Positions 6,669 to 15,406 are shown, numbered from the stretch's first letter. The stretch: 64,000 bases of DNA from Pseudomonadota bacterium (GCA_023423695.1 JAFAFA010000079.1:248001-312000); one strand, 5' to 3'. A program made the numbers and translations. Notes: generated by a model from the letters alone, not told the origin.

Positions 6669-8930
6669 TCACGCCGCCTCCTCCCTTTCCGGCAGCCTGC
6701 CGGCCCGCGTAGCGAGCGTCGCCATCACGGTGTCGATCAGCGCCAACCCATGGCCGCCGTCGAGCGTCAGGATCGATTCGGGGTGGAACTGCACGGCGGC
6801 CAGCGGCAGCGTCCGGTGCTCGATCGCCATCACCGTTCCGTCCTCCGTCTCCGCCGTCACCTGCAACTCGGGCGGCAGGCTGGTGCGCTTTGCCACCAGC
6901 GAATGATAGCGGCCTACCCGCATCCCCTGCGGCAGCCCCTCGAACAGCCCGCAGCCCTGGTGAATCAGGGGAGACGCTTTGCCATGCATCGGCTCGGGCA
7001 ACCGGTCGAGCGTCGCGCCGAAGCTCTCCGCCATCCCCTGCAGGCCCAGACAAACGCCGAACACCGGAACGCCGAGGCCCAGCGCCGCCTGCACGGTGCC
7101 GCCGACATCGAAATCCGCGGGACGCCCCGGCCCCGGCGACAGAACCAGCAGGTCGGGCGGGTCGTCGTGCAGCGCCGTCCGCGCGTGGATGTGGCGCAGG
7201 GTCGTCACCGTCGCGCCGGTCCGGCGGAAATAGTCGGCCAGCGTGTGGACGAAGCTGTCGTCATGGTCGACCAGCAGCACCCGCCGCCCCTCCCCGCTCC
7301 GCCGGGCGGCGTACGATGCCTCGGTGGCAACCAGCGCCAGCCGCGGCGACGCCCCCTCCCCCCGTACCGCGTCGAGGAAGGCGGAAGCCTTCAGGCGGCA
7401 TTCGGCGTCCTCGGCCTCCGGATCGCTGTCGGACAGCAGGGTCGCGCCGGCGCGGACGAAAGCGACCCCGTCCTTCATGCGGATGGTGCGCAGGGTCAGG
7501 CCGGTGTCCATGCCGCCGTCGAAGCCGATGCGGCCGAAGGCTCCGCCGTACCAGCGGCGCGGCGACCGTTCGGTGTCCTCCAGGAACTGCATGGCCCAGC
7601 GCTTCGGCGCGCCGGTCACCGTGACCGCCCAGCTGTGGGTGAGGAAGGCATCCAGCGCGTCGAAGCCGTCGCGCAGCCGCCCCTCCACGTGGTCCACCGT
7701 ATGGATCAGGCGGGAGTACAGCTCGATCATCCGCCGGCCGACCACGCGGACCGAACCGGGCTCGCACACCCGCGCCTTGTCGTTGCGGTCGACGTCGGTG
7801 CACATGGTCAGCTCCGCCGCGTCCTTGGCGGAGTTCAGCAAGGTCAGGATCTGCGCGGCATCGCCCAGCGCGTCTGCGCCGCGGGCCACCGTGCCGGAGA
7901 TCGGACAGGTCTCCACCCGCGCCGCCGTTGGACCGGTGCCGACGCGGACATACATCTCCGGGCTGGCGGCGACCAGGAACTCGCCGTCCCCGAGATTGAT
8001 CAACGCCTCGTAGGGGGCCGGATTGGCGGCGCGCAGCCGGCGGAAGATGGTGGAGGGGCTGTCGGCGCAGGGCTCGGCAAAGGTCTGGCCGGGCACCACC
8101 TCGAACAGGTCGCCGCGGCGAAAGGCCTCCTTCGCCGCCCGTACCACCTGCTGGTACTCGCCGGGCGCATGGTCGCATTCCGCGGCGGCATTGGTGTCGG
8201 CGCGGTAGGCATGGACCCGGCCGCCGCCGGCAATCCCTTCGGTGGAAATGCCGTTCACCACGAACTCGTAAGTGAAGCGGCGGGCCACCCCGGCACCATG
8301 ATCGGCGACCAGCAACCGGTCGGGCAGATACAGCACGAGGTCTCGCTGGTCGTCCGGCCGCTCCAGCCGGCGCCGGATCGGCTCGAACTGGAAGGCGAGG
8401 TCGTAGCCGAAGGCGCCGTAGAGCCCCAGGAACGGCTCGTCCGGGCAGGCGAACAGCGCCATCAGCACCCGCAGCACGCTGAAGACCGACGGCTGGCGGC
8501 TGCGGTCCTCCTCCGCAAAGACGCCCGTCGGCCGGCGAACCAGAGCGGTGACGCGGCCGGCCGTCACCTCCAACCCGACCAGTGCCTCATGCCCGTCGAG
8601 TGCGCAGGCGATGGCGGGAAGCAGAAGGCGGCCGCGCGGGTTCAGGGCATCGATGCGCACCGTCCTGCCACGCGCGGTCACCGACAGCGGCGGATCGACG
8701 AAGCCCATGGCTTGGCGACGATAGCGACCGGGCGCCTCCACTCCGCCCGACAGCAGCAGGCCGCGCCGCTCGTCCAGCGCGGAGGCGAGCGTGTCGAGCG
8801 CGTCGGCGATCCCCACCGGCTCGGCGGTGCGGCGCAGCCCAATCCCGCCGCCGGTGATGGCGGAGAACGGGTCGAGGAAAGCGGGATCGGCCAGGAAGAT
8901 GTGGGAGGAAAACAGGTGGGAGGGCGTCAT
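6669..8930 (-). CDS. trpE(G): Fused anthranilate synthase, TrpE-TrpG
   Basis: Makes anthranilate from chorismate and glutamine, the first committed step of tryptophan synthesis. Both subunits are in one 753-residue chain. The synthase part is about 1-525 (PISGTVARG 343-351, LTMCTDVDRNDKARVCEPGSV 375-394, ALINLGDGEFLVAASPEMY before it). The glutaminase part is about 548-735, with the triad C627 in GVCLGLQG and H716 and E718 in QFHPES, and the LSPGPGRP oxyanion loop. A trpE(G) fusion is known in Azospirillum brasilense and some rhizobia. Anthranilate supply also feeds auxin (IAA) production in that genus. Expression is governed by the trpL attenuator directly upstream. Confidence 0.97.
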   Translation of the reverse strand: MTPSHLFSSHIFLADPAFLDPFSAITGGGIGLRRTAEPVGIADALDTLASALDERRGLLLSGGVEAPGRYRRQAMGFVDPPLSVTARGRTVRIDALNPRGRLLLPAIACALDGHEALVGLEVTAGRVTALVRRPTGVFAEEDRSRQPSVFSVLRVLMALFACPDEPFLGLYGAFGYDLAFQFEPIRRRLERPDDQRDLVLYLPDRLLVADHGAGVARRFTYEFVVNGISTEGIAGGGRVHAYRADTNAAAECDHAPGEYQQVVRAAKEAFRRGDLFEVVPGQTFAEPCADSPSTIFRRLRAANPAPYEALINLGDGEFLVAASPEMYVRVGTGPTAARVETCPISGTVARGADALGDAAQILTLLNSAKDAAELTMCTDVDRNDKARVCEPGSVRVVGRRMIELYSRLIHTVDHVEGRLRDGFDALDAFLTHSWAVTVTGAPKRWAMQFLEDTERSPRRWYGGAFGRIGFDGGMDTGLTLRTIRMKDGVAFVRAGATLLSDSDPEAEDAECRLKASAFLDAVRGEGASPRLALVATEASYAARRSGEGRRVLLVDHDDSFVHTLADYFRRTGATVTTLRHIHARTALHDDPPDLLVLSPGPGRPADFDVGGTVQAALGLGVPVFGVCLGLQGMAESFGATLDRLPEPMHGKASPLIHQGCGLFEGLPQGMRVGRYHSLVAKRTSLPPELQVTAETEDGTVMAIEHRTLPLAAVQFHPESILTLDGGHGLALIDTVMATLATRAGRLPEREEAA

Positions 8931-9029
8931 GGCGGCGGGGCTCCGGTTCGGGCGTCTTGTCGGTGACGCCGCACGGTGCTTCCGCCTGCTTGTCCGTCTT
9001 TCCCTTCGGTGACCCGCTGCCGGGTCAGG

Positions 9030-9117
9030 AAAAAGGCCGCTCCGGATGCACCGGGCGGCCTTTTATCGTCAATCCACGTTCACACGCGTCGCCAGGCCGG
9101 CCCGTTGGAGACGGGCC
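9030..9117 (-). promoter_or_regulatory. trp transcription attenuator
   Basis: Three mutually exclusive RNA structures are visible on the minus strand. A pause hairpin GGCCCGT/ACGGGCC (9099-9117) overlaps the region just after the Trp codons. A terminator stem GGCCGC/GCGGCC extended by CCGG/CCGG (9035-9060) is followed by TTTTT (9030-9034). The 3' arm of the pause hairpin plus GGCCT can instead pair with AGGCC-GCCC of the terminator, giving an antiterminator with one bulge. This is classic trp attenuation, so charged tRNA-Trp should favour termination before trpE(G). Confidence 0.88.
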
Positions 9118-9157
9118 ACCACCAATGCTGCGACAGGAGGGGCGAGGACATGTTCAT
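9080..9157 (-). CDS. trpL: trp leader peptide TrpL
   Basis: A 25-residue reading frame upstream of trpE(G), starting MNMSSPLLSQ and running into three consecutive Trp codons at 12-14 (HWWWP), with a fourth Trp at 22 (AWRRV, stop TGA). A second in-frame ATG at residue 3 could also start translation. Ribosome stalling at the WWW codons would cover the 5' arm of the pause hairpin. A TTGACA hexamer (9194-9189) lies 32 bp upstream as a possible -35 box, but I see no good -10. The frame begins 47 bp after the phoU stop. Confidence 0.9.
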   Translation of the reverse strand: MNMSSPLLSQHWWWPVSNGPAWRRV

Positions 9158-9204
9158 ACCGACAACGGCACCACATGCCACCGCCGGCTGTCAAGCCCCG
9201 GCAT

Positions 9205-9924
9205 TCACACCCCTTCGCGCGGCGGAGCCACGGCGTAGCTGCTGAGGTCCTCCTTGCGGCGCTCGTCCGACGGCAGGCGGCCCTTGACCAGGAAGCTGAT
9301 GTTCTCCGCCACGTTGGTGGCATGGTCGCCGATGCGCTCGATCGACTTGGCGGCGAACAGCAGGTGGGTGCAGCCGGTGATCTGCGCCGGCGTTTCCATC
9401 ATGTAGGTCAGGAATTCACGGAACAGCGCGGTGTAAGCGGCATCGACCTCCCCGTCGCAGTCGCGGACGGAGGTGGCCAGATCGGCGTCCTGTACGGTGT
9501 AGGCGCGGCGCATGTCGCCGATCATCGCCTGCACCATGCGGCCCATCCGGACCAGCGAGGCGACCGGCGGCGCAACCGGCAGGGTGGACAGCGTCACCGC
9601 CCGCTTGGCGACGGAGCCGGCGAAATCGCCCATCCGCTCCAGGTTGGAAGCGATCTTCAGCGCCGCGACGATCTCGCGCAGGTCCTTGGCCATCGGCTGG
9701 CGCAGGGCCAGCAGGCGGACGGTCATCGCCTCCACCTCCATCTCCAGCCGGTCGATCTCGGCATCGCCCTTCAGCACCTCGCCCGCGATATCGGCGTCCG
9801 GACCGGCCAGCGAATCGAGCGCGAGCCCGACCTGCCGTTCGACCAGCTCGCCCATGCGGTCGATGGCGGTCCGCAGCGCCGCCAATTCGGTGTCGAACGC
9901 CGCAAGCGTATGTCCACCCGACAT
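9205..9924 (-). CDS. phoU: Phosphate transport regulator PhoU
   Basis: PhoU couples the Pst phosphate transporter to the PhoR/PhoB signalling pair and helps limit phosphate uptake. The 239-residue protein carries two PhoU three-helix repeats, with the metal-binding type motifs EIVAALKIASNLERMGDFA in the first and AAKSIERIGDHATNVAE in the second. The start at 9924 has a strong AAGGAG ribosome binding site. A much longer open frame extends upstream but is antisense to the pentapeptide gene. No pstSCAB, phoB or phoR gene lies nearby, which is unusual because phoU often ends the pst operon. Confidence 0.95.
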   Translation of the reverse strand: MSGGHTLAAFDTELAALRTAIDRMGELVERQVGLALDSLAGPDADIAGEVLKGDAEIDRLEMEVEAMTVRLLALRQPMAKDLREIVAALKIASNLERMGDFAGSVAKRAVTLSTLPVAPPVASLVRMGRMVQAMIGDMRRAYTVQDADLATSVRDCDGEVDAAYTALFREFLTYMMETPAQITGCTHLLFAAKSIERIGDHATNVAENISFLVKGRLPSDERRKEDLSSYAVAPPREGV

Positions 9925-10101
9925 GATCCCCAACTCCTTGCTGTGACAGGCGGTCCGGTGCCCGACGCCCCGGAGATGGGGGGCGGGCGCCGCCGCGCCA
10001 AGCCGTTCACGCACTGGAAGCGGCCTTAACCTTTGGCATAGATTATTTCGGGACACTGGTCTATCGATGGACCACGCAACCAGACACACCGGACAGGGCC
10101 G

Positions 10102-11409
10102 ATGACACCGCACGAGTTGGTTGCCGTGCTGGAAAAGCACGAGCGCTGGCTGAAGAACAAGTCGGGCGGTTCGCGCGCCAACCTGACCATGGCCAACATG
10201 GAAGGCTCGAACCTGTCCGGGGTGAACTTGGCGCAGGGCAAGCTGTCCGGCGCCAACCTGTCCCATTGCGACCTGTCCAACGCCAATCTCAGCACCGCGG
10301 ACCTGTTCGCCGCCCACCTGACCAAGGCCGATCTGTCCGGCTGCAACCTGTATCGCGCCGATCTGCGCGGCGCCCATATGCGCGGCGCCAAGATGAAGCG
10401 CGCCATCCTGAAAGAGGCCGACCTGCGCGGCGGCGCCCTGCTCTATGGCGGTCAGGGCGGCGGCAAGGGGCTGGATTTCGTCCGCTCCGATCTGGCCGGC
10501 TCGGATTTCGACGATGCGTCCCTGACCAACGCCAACCTGTCGGGTGCCGATCTGACCGACGTGTCGATGAACGGCGCCGATTGCGAGGGCGCGCTGCTGA
10601 CCGGCGCCACGCTGATGCGCGCCAGCATGAAGAGCTGCAATCTCGCGCGCGCCGATCTGCGCGGCAGCAATCTGTCCGGCGTGAACCTGCAGGGGGCCGT
10701 TCTGCGCGACGCCAACCTGACCGGCGCGATGCTGGCCGGCGCCAACCTGCGCAATGCCGACCTGCAGGGTGCCAAGCTGGAGGGAGCCGATCTGGCCGGC
10801 GCCGATACCACCGGCGCCAATCTGGCGCGGTCGGCGGACAATTTTTCCGTCCAAATCCAACAGGCCCTGCACAGCCACTACACCTGGATCAACACCAACG
10901 GCACGATGGGCGCACGCGCCGACCTGACCGGCGCCGACCTCAGCCACATCGACCTCTCCGGTGTCAATCTGTCCGGCGCAAATTTGAAGCGCGCCAACCT
11001 CAGCGGCGCCAAGCTGCGTGAGGCGCTGCTGATCATGTGCGACATCTCCGAGGCGGTGCTGGCCGGCGCCGACCTGGGGGGTGCGATTCTGGACGGCGCC
11101 ACCTTGCGCGGCGCCAACATGGACGGGGTGCGGCTGGACGGGGCCGGCATCGGCTGGGTGGACATCAAGGGGCCGGACGGACAACCGACCGGCCGGCTGT
11201 GGGCGGCGAATTTGACCGGTGCGCGGCTGACCAACGCGTCCTGCATCCGCACCAACCTGCGCGGAGCCAACCTGTCGGGCTGCGATTTCGCCAACGCCAA
11301 CCTGACCGGCGCGATCCTGAGCGACGCGAACATCCGCGACGCCAAATTCACCGGAGCGAATCTCACCGGCGCCAGCCTGCCGCCGCCGCCCGACCCGGAC
11401 GACGATTGA
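10102..11409 (+). CDS. Pentapeptide-repeat protein
   Basis: A 435-residue protein made almost wholly of A(D/N)Lxx pentapeptides, such as ANLSG, ADLRG and ANLTG, which fold as a right-handed quadrilateral beta helix. The first ~25 residues (HELVAVLEKHERWLKNKSGG) are a helical cap. Two breaks interrupt the helix: a short one near residue 120 (YGGQGGGKGLDF), and a longer one near 248-272 (DNFSVQIQQALHSHYTWINT) that may be a helical insertion. A third, GPDGQPTGRLW, lies near 360. The C-terminus is Pro/Asp-rich. Function is not predictable from the fold; some relatives protect DNA gyrase from quinolones. It diverges from phoU. Confidence 0.9.
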   Translation: MTPHELVAVLEKHERWLKNKSGGSRANLTMANMEGSNLSGVNLAQGKLSGANLSHCDLSNANLSTADLFAAHLTKADLSGCNLYRADLRGAHMRGAKMKRAILKEADLRGGALLYGGQGGGKGLDFVRSDLAGSDFDDASLTNANLSGADLTDVSMNGADCEGALLTGATLMRASMKSCNLARADLRGSNLSGVNLQGAVLRDANLTGAMLAGANLRNADLQGAKLEGADLAGADTTGANLARSADNFSVQIQQALHSHYTWINTNGTMGARADLTGADLSHIDLSGVNLSGANLKRANLSGAKLREALLIMCDISEAVLAGADLGGAILDGATLRGANMDGVRLDGAGIGWVDIKGPDGQPTGRLWAANLTGARLTNASCIRTNLRGANLSGCDFANANLTGAILSDANIRDAKFTGANLTGASLPPPPDPDDD

Positions 11410-11468
11410 GGTCCCACGGTTGAGGTCGCTTGAAATCTGGGAAAATGGGCGGCCGAACGCCGCCCGGT

Positions 11469-11984
11469 TCACTCGTCCTCGCCGTCGCGGGCGGCTGCCG
11501 CGGCGGCGTTAAGATTTGCACCGACGCGGCGCAGCACGTCCAGCGTCAGATCCAGCTCGTCCGGCGTGATGCCCTGAATGGCGAGCTGAGCGATTTCGGA
11601 CGCGCTGGGCATCATCGAATTGCGAAGCGCCCGGCCCTTATCGGTCAGGAAGATGTTCATCTTGCGGCGGTCGTGGCTGTTGCGCACCCGCTGGACCAGC
11701 CCCTGCCCTTCCATCACGTTGACGGCGGTGACGGTGGTCGGCTCCATCATGCCGACGCGGTGACTGAGTTCGCGCTGGGTCAGGCCGTCCTCCTCCCACA
11801 GGGCGCGCAGGAAGAACCACTGCCCCATGCTGACACCCGACCGCGCGATGCGCGTCTGCAGAGCACGGGCGAATGCGCGGTTCACTTCACGGACGACGAA
11901 CGATAACGCACCGTCGGCCGAACCGGCCACATCCTCCGAACCGTCGGGGCGCTCCGGCTCCCACCCCTTGACAGACGCCTCCAT
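11469..11984 (-). CDS. MarR-family transcriptional regulator
   Basis: A 171-residue winged-helix regulator. The DNA-binding core runs about 60-115: GLTQRELSHRVGMMEPTTVT is the helix-turn-helix, and SHDRRKMNIFLTDKG forms the wing. The C-terminus is an Ala-rich helix. I took the ATG at 11984; a TTG 60 bp upstream is in frame but adds no family sequence. It converges on the pentapeptide gene. The target is unknown; a palindrome about 125 bp upstream (12108-12119) is a candidate operator. Confidence 0.88.
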   Translation of the reverse strand: MEASVKGWEPERPDGSEDVAGSADGALSFVVREVNRAFARALQTRIARSGVSMGQWFFLRALWEEDGLTQRELSHRVGMMEPTTVTAVNVMEGQGLVQRVRNSHDRRKMNIFLTDKGRALRNSMMPSASEIAQLAIQGITPDELDLTLDVLRRVGANLNAAAAAARDGEDE

Positions 11985-12531
11985 ACCGACAATCTCTCTG
12001 CCGTCGTTACCGATCCAACAGCCATTCCCGCCCACCGGGTGCAAGCGCCGGGTGGTTGCCCGTAAGGGTACCTGGCGACATAGCGTCGGTCGGGTCCATG
12101 CGTTCCTGGTGGTACCACCTTGACACGAACGGTCCTGGCTGCGTCATCCAATCATAACGTGCTGTGTGCAAAGCGCAAATCAATTGCGCAGCCGTCGGCC
12201 GCAGGCATGCAACGATATGTCGGCCAAAGGACCGGCAAATTTCATCCAACTTAAGCAGAACAGCGGCTCGGATACGGTGCATGGCCGCCTTGTGTGCAGT
12301 CGATCTTTTCAGATCGGGCGTGGGTTGCCATATCCGCATATGATAAAGGGCACGAACATTACTTTTTTGATCGGTTTTATTTGGCAAATAATATATGCCG
12401 GATCAATGAAATGTGAATATTTCGCTAAAATCCAGTAAAGTCCCGTCCTGCCCCTTGTATCCGCCGCGACCTTTGGTCACACAGACGTCAATCGCCACAG
12501 TCACTTGCCGCAACAGGAGCCAGCGACCGCA
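11985..12531. other. 547-bp gene-free region with a 12-bp palindrome and an AT-rich promoter zone
   Basis: Divergent region between the MarR gene and aguB. A perfect palindrome GGTGGTACCACC lies at 12108-12119. From about 12340 to 12440 the DNA becomes markedly AT-rich, unlike its surroundings, and holds a possible promoter for aguB (TTGATC at 12367-12372, TAATAT at 12389-12394, 16-bp spacing). Open frames across the region have no family resemblance, so I treat them as spurious. Confidence 0.5.
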
Positions 12532-13440
12532 ATGACCGCTTCGCCGACCGTTCCCTCGTCCCGCACCGTCACCGTCGCCGCCACCCAGATGGCCTGCAGT
12601 TGGGACCGTGCCGCCAACGTCGACGGCATCGAATCGTTGATTCGCGAGGCGGCAGCAAAGGGCGCGCAGATCATCCTGCCGCAGGAACTGTTCGAGACCC
12701 CCTATTTCTGCAAGGACCAGAAGCAGTCGCTGTTCGAACTCGCCGCCCCGGCCGAAGGTCATCCTGTGATCGAGCGGATGCGGTCGCTGGCTCGCGAGCT
12801 GTCGGTGGTGATCCCCGTCAGCTTCTTCGAAAAGGCGCGCAACGCCTATTACAACTCCATGGCCATGGTCGATGCGGACGGCAGTCTGCTGGGCATCTAC
12901 CGCAAGTCCCACATTCCCGACGGGCCGGGCTATCAGGAGAAGTTCTATTTCAGCCCCGGCGACACCGGCATTCCGGTGTTCAAGACCCGTTACGCCACCG
13001 TCGGCTGCGCCATCTGCTGGGACCAGTGGTTCCCGGAAACCGCCCGCGTCATGGCGTTGAAGGGGGCGGAAATCCTTCTCTACCCAACCGCCATCGGGTC
13101 GGAGCCGCAGGATTCCTCCATCGACAGCCAGGGCCATTGGACCCGGGTGATGCAGGGGCATGCCGGCGCCAACCTGATGCCGCTCGTCGCATCCAACCGC
13201 GTCGGGGTGGAAGCGGGAGAAAGCTGCGCGCTGACCTTCTACGGCTCGTCCTTCATCGCCGGGCCGCAGGGTGAGATCGTGGCGCAGGCCGACCGCGAAA
13301 ACCGGACGGTCCTGACCGCGACCTTCGACCTCGACCGCATCGCCGCCCAGCGCGCCTCTTGGGGCGTCTTCCGCGACCGGCGTCCGGAACTGTACGGCGC
13401 CCTGCTGACGCTGGATGGAGAGACCACGCCGCGGCGCTGA
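12532..13440 (+). CDS. aguB: N-carbamoylputrescine amidase
   Basis: Hydrolyses N-carbamoylputrescine to putrescine, CO2 and ammonia, the last step of the agmatine route to polyamines. The 302-residue protein is a nitrilase-superfamily enzyme with the Glu-Lys-Cys triad visible as E52 (LPQELFETPYF), K125 (YRKSHIPDGPGYQEKFYF) and C162 (GCAICWDQWFPE). These segments match the AguB subfamily closely. The ATG at 12532 is preferred to a TTG 27 bp upstream, with AGGAG about 12 bp before it. The usual partner, agmatine deiminase (aguA), is not in the window. Confidence 0.93.
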   Translation: MTASPTVPSSRTVTVAATQMACSWDRAANVDGIESLIREAAAKGAQIILPQELFETPYFCKDQKQSLFELAAPAEGHPVIERMRSLARELSVVIPVSFFEKARNAYYNSMAMVDADGSLLGIYRKSHIPDGPGYQEKFYFSPGDTGIPVFKTRYATVGCAICWDQWFPETARVMALKGAEILLYPTAIGSEPQDSSIDSQGHWTRVMQGHAGANLMPLVASNRVGVEAGESCALTFYGSSFIAGPQGEIVAQADRENRTVLTATFDLDRIAAQRASWGVFRDRRPELYGALLTLDGETTPRR

Positions 13441-13484
13441 GCGTCGCGGGCGGAGCGTCGCGGCGGCCTCATTGCCGCATCGCT

Positions 13485-14075
13485 TCAGACCGTCAGTCCC
13501 CTGCCGGACTGGGTATAACCCAGGGATTGTGCCGCCCCGTAAGCCGAGGCGGCGCGTCCGGCCGCAGTTTCTCCGCCCTGCCGGCGCTGCTCCGCCTGGG
13601 CCTGCAGCTTTGCCGCATCCGCCTGGGCTGCCACGCGCATATCCTGCGGCGATGGATCGGCCGGGGCGAGGGCGGCGGCCTTCACCTGTTCCATCTTGGC
13701 GACGGTGTCGGCCGGCTCCGATTCGGCGCTGACGTCGATCGGCACCTCGCCCGCGGTGGCGTAGCTCTTGCCGTCCGGTCCGCGCGTGTAGGTGAAGGAC
13801 GCGCCGCCGGCATGGCTGCCGCCGGCTGCCTGATGTGCCGCCTCGTGCTGGCGGACATTCGCATCGATCTGCTTGAGCTTCTGGAGCTGCTGCCGGGCCG
13901 CGTCGGACAGGGTAACCGTGTCGGTGCCCCCGGCGGAACCGCCGTCCTTCGCGCCGGACGCACCCTCCCCCTCACCCCGCCCCTGGCCCCGAGGCGGCTG
14001 GGTACGCGGGGTGGCGTGGGTCCCGATGGACAGGCTGGAGATGGAAAGGTCGACGGCCACCGTCCACATCCTCAA
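13485..14075 (-). CDS. SprA-related putative metalloprotease
   Basis: A 196-residue protein with the zinc-protease-like motif HEAAH at 77-81 inside the segment NVRQHEAAHQAAGG, followed by FTYTRGPDGKSYATAGEVPID. That block is the hallmark of the SprA-related / CJM1_0395 family. The N-terminal 50 residues are low-complexity (Gly/Glu/Arg) and contain TVTLSDAARQQL, which resembles short motifs in flagellar anti-sigma and hook-associated proteins. The C-terminal third is an Ala/Gln-rich helix. Substrate and activity are not established for the family. Confidence 0.75.
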   Translation of the reverse strand: MRMWTVAVDLSISSLSIGTHATPRTQPPRGQGRGEGEGASGAKDGGSAGGTDTVTLSDAARQQLQKLKQIDANVRQHEAAHQAAGGSHAGGASFTYTRGPDGKSYATAGEVPIDVSAESEPADTVAKMEQVKAAALAPADPSPQDMRVAAQADAAKLQAQAEQRRQGGETAAGRAASAYGAAQSLGYTQSGRGLTV

Positions 14076-14157
14076 GAAGGGCCCGGTTCTCCGCTCAATT
14101 TAGGACGAATCGGCCGCACCGGCAACGGCAAGGCCGATCCGTCCCCGCCGGTTCCGC

Positions 14158-15222
14158 TCAGCCCTGCTCGAAGCCGGTCAGCACATTGGCGACGTTCACG
14201 CCCAGGTCGTCGACGGCATAGCCGCCCTCCATCACGAACAGCGTCGGCAGGCCGATGCCGGCGATGGCCGCCCCCATGCGCAGGAAATCCTCCGACAGAA
14301 GCCGGAAGCGCGAGATCGGATCGCCGCCATAGGTGTCCGCCCCCAGCGACAGGACCAGGGCATCCGCCCCGAATTCCCGGATTCGCGCCGCAGCGGCGGC
14401 CAGCGCCTGGGCGTAGCCGGCCCAATCGGTGCCCCAGGGCAGCGTCAGGTTCAGGTTGGCTCCCTCGCCCGCCCCGGCGCCGGTCTCGTCGGCATGACCG
14501 CAGAAATAGGGGAACTCGTCGATGGGATCGGCATGGATCGACACGAACAACACGTCGCCGCGTTCCCAGAAGATCTCCTGCGTGCCGTTGCCATGGTGGT
14601 AATCGACGTCCAGCACCGCCACCCGCGCGGCCCCGCCGTCACGCAAGCGCTGCGCCGCGATGGCCGCATTGTTCAGGAAGCAGTAGCCGCCATAGAAGGC
14701 ATGCCCGGCATGGTGCCCCGGCGGGCGGCAGAGCGCGAAGGCGCTGCGGTCGCCGGCCCGCAGCCGGTCGGCGCCGGTCAGCGCACTGTCCGCCGCCGCG
14801 GTCGCTGCCCGCCAGGTGCCGGCGGTGATCGGCGTCCCGGCATCGAAGGAATAGAAGCCGAGCCGCCCGTCGATGGACCGCGGTACCTGCCGCCGTGACA
14901 TGCCCGGTGCCACCCAGTTCAGCGGCAGCGCGTCGATGTCGGCGCCATGCTCCACCACCCACTCGTCCCATGCGGTCTGGAGGAAGCCGAGATAGCCGGC
15001 GTCATGCACCCGCTTCAACGGGCCGAGGCCGTGACGGGTGGGTTCGACGATAGGCCCAAGCCCCACCGCCTCGATCCGCGCCCGCACGATGTCGGCACGC
15101 GCCGGCTTTTCGTAGCAGGGGACGAGCTGGCCGTCGTTGAGTTCGGACCGGCCGGCCTGCAGCCGGTGCTCTTCGCTGTGGATGACGATCACGCCACTGG
15201 CATCCTTGTGTTTTCCGGCCAT
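14158..15222 (-). CDS. Histone-deacetylase-family amidohydrolase
   Basis: A 354-residue zinc amidohydrolase of the HDAC/AcuC/acetylpolyamine-amidohydrolase superfamily. The active site is visible: the His dyad H170-H171 in CRPPGHHAGHAFYGGYCFLN, and zinc ligands D207 and H209 in VLDVDYHHGNGTQ; a third Asp follows near LSLGADTYGGDP. Bacterial members deacetylate acetylpolyamines or small acetylated compounds, and a role with polyamines is plausible since aguB lies close by, but that is inference. The start at 15222 fits the family length; ATG at 15282 has a slightly better ribosome binding site (GTGAGG) and cannot be excluded. Confidence 0.9.
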   Translation of the reverse strand: MAGKHKDASGVIVIHSEEHRLQAGRSELNDGQLVPCYEKPARADIVRARIEAVGLGPIVEPTRHGLGPLKRVHDAGYLGFLQTAWDEWVVEHGADIDALPLNWVAPGMSRRQVPRSIDGRLGFYSFDAGTPITAGTWRAATAAADSALTGADRLRAGDRSAFALCRPPGHHAGHAFYGGYCFLNNAAIAAQRLRDGGAARVAVLDVDYHHGNGTQEIFWERGDVLFVSIHADPIDEFPYFCGHADETGAGAGEGANLNLTLPWGTDWAGYAQALAAAAARIREFGADALVLSLGADTYGGDPISRFRLLSEDFLRMGAAIAGIGLPTLFVMEGGYAVDDLGVNVANVLTGFEQG

Positions 15223-15355
15223 CTGCCGGTGCTTTGCGGCTCCACGGTTCCGCCGCGGCAGCGCGACGGGCGGACGGCACATGATAGCCTCACCCGCAAG
15301 CGCACGGATGCCGCCCTTTTGCATGGCGCCCCGGATGCAGGGCATTGCCTTCCGG

Positions 15356-15369
15356 TTGAATACATTCAA
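15356..15369. promoter_or_regulatory. TTGAAT-AC-ATTCAA inverted repeat before the exopolysaccharide exporter
   Basis: A perfect 6-bp inverted repeat with a 2-bp spacer, 37 bp upstream of the SLBB-exporter start, in the short AT-rich divergent region. Position and symmetry suggest an operator or an extended promoter element. The nearby XRE regulator is an obvious candidate binder, which is inference only. Confidence 0.4.
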
Positions 15370-15406
15370 TAGTGTTCACCAGTTTTTGCTCGCTCAGGGC
15401 GGGTGA

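Noticed and set aside
9925..11472. A 755-codon minus-strand open frame through the pentapeptide gene into phoU
   Set aside because: The upstream ~515 codons are antisense to the pentapeptide repeat gene and repeat with it. Only the last 239 codons are PhoU, which has its own ATG and AAGGAG site.
12166..12438. A 90-codon plus-strand frame upstream of aguB
   Set aside because: It runs through the AT-rich promoter zone, lacks a good ribosome binding site and shows no known domain.
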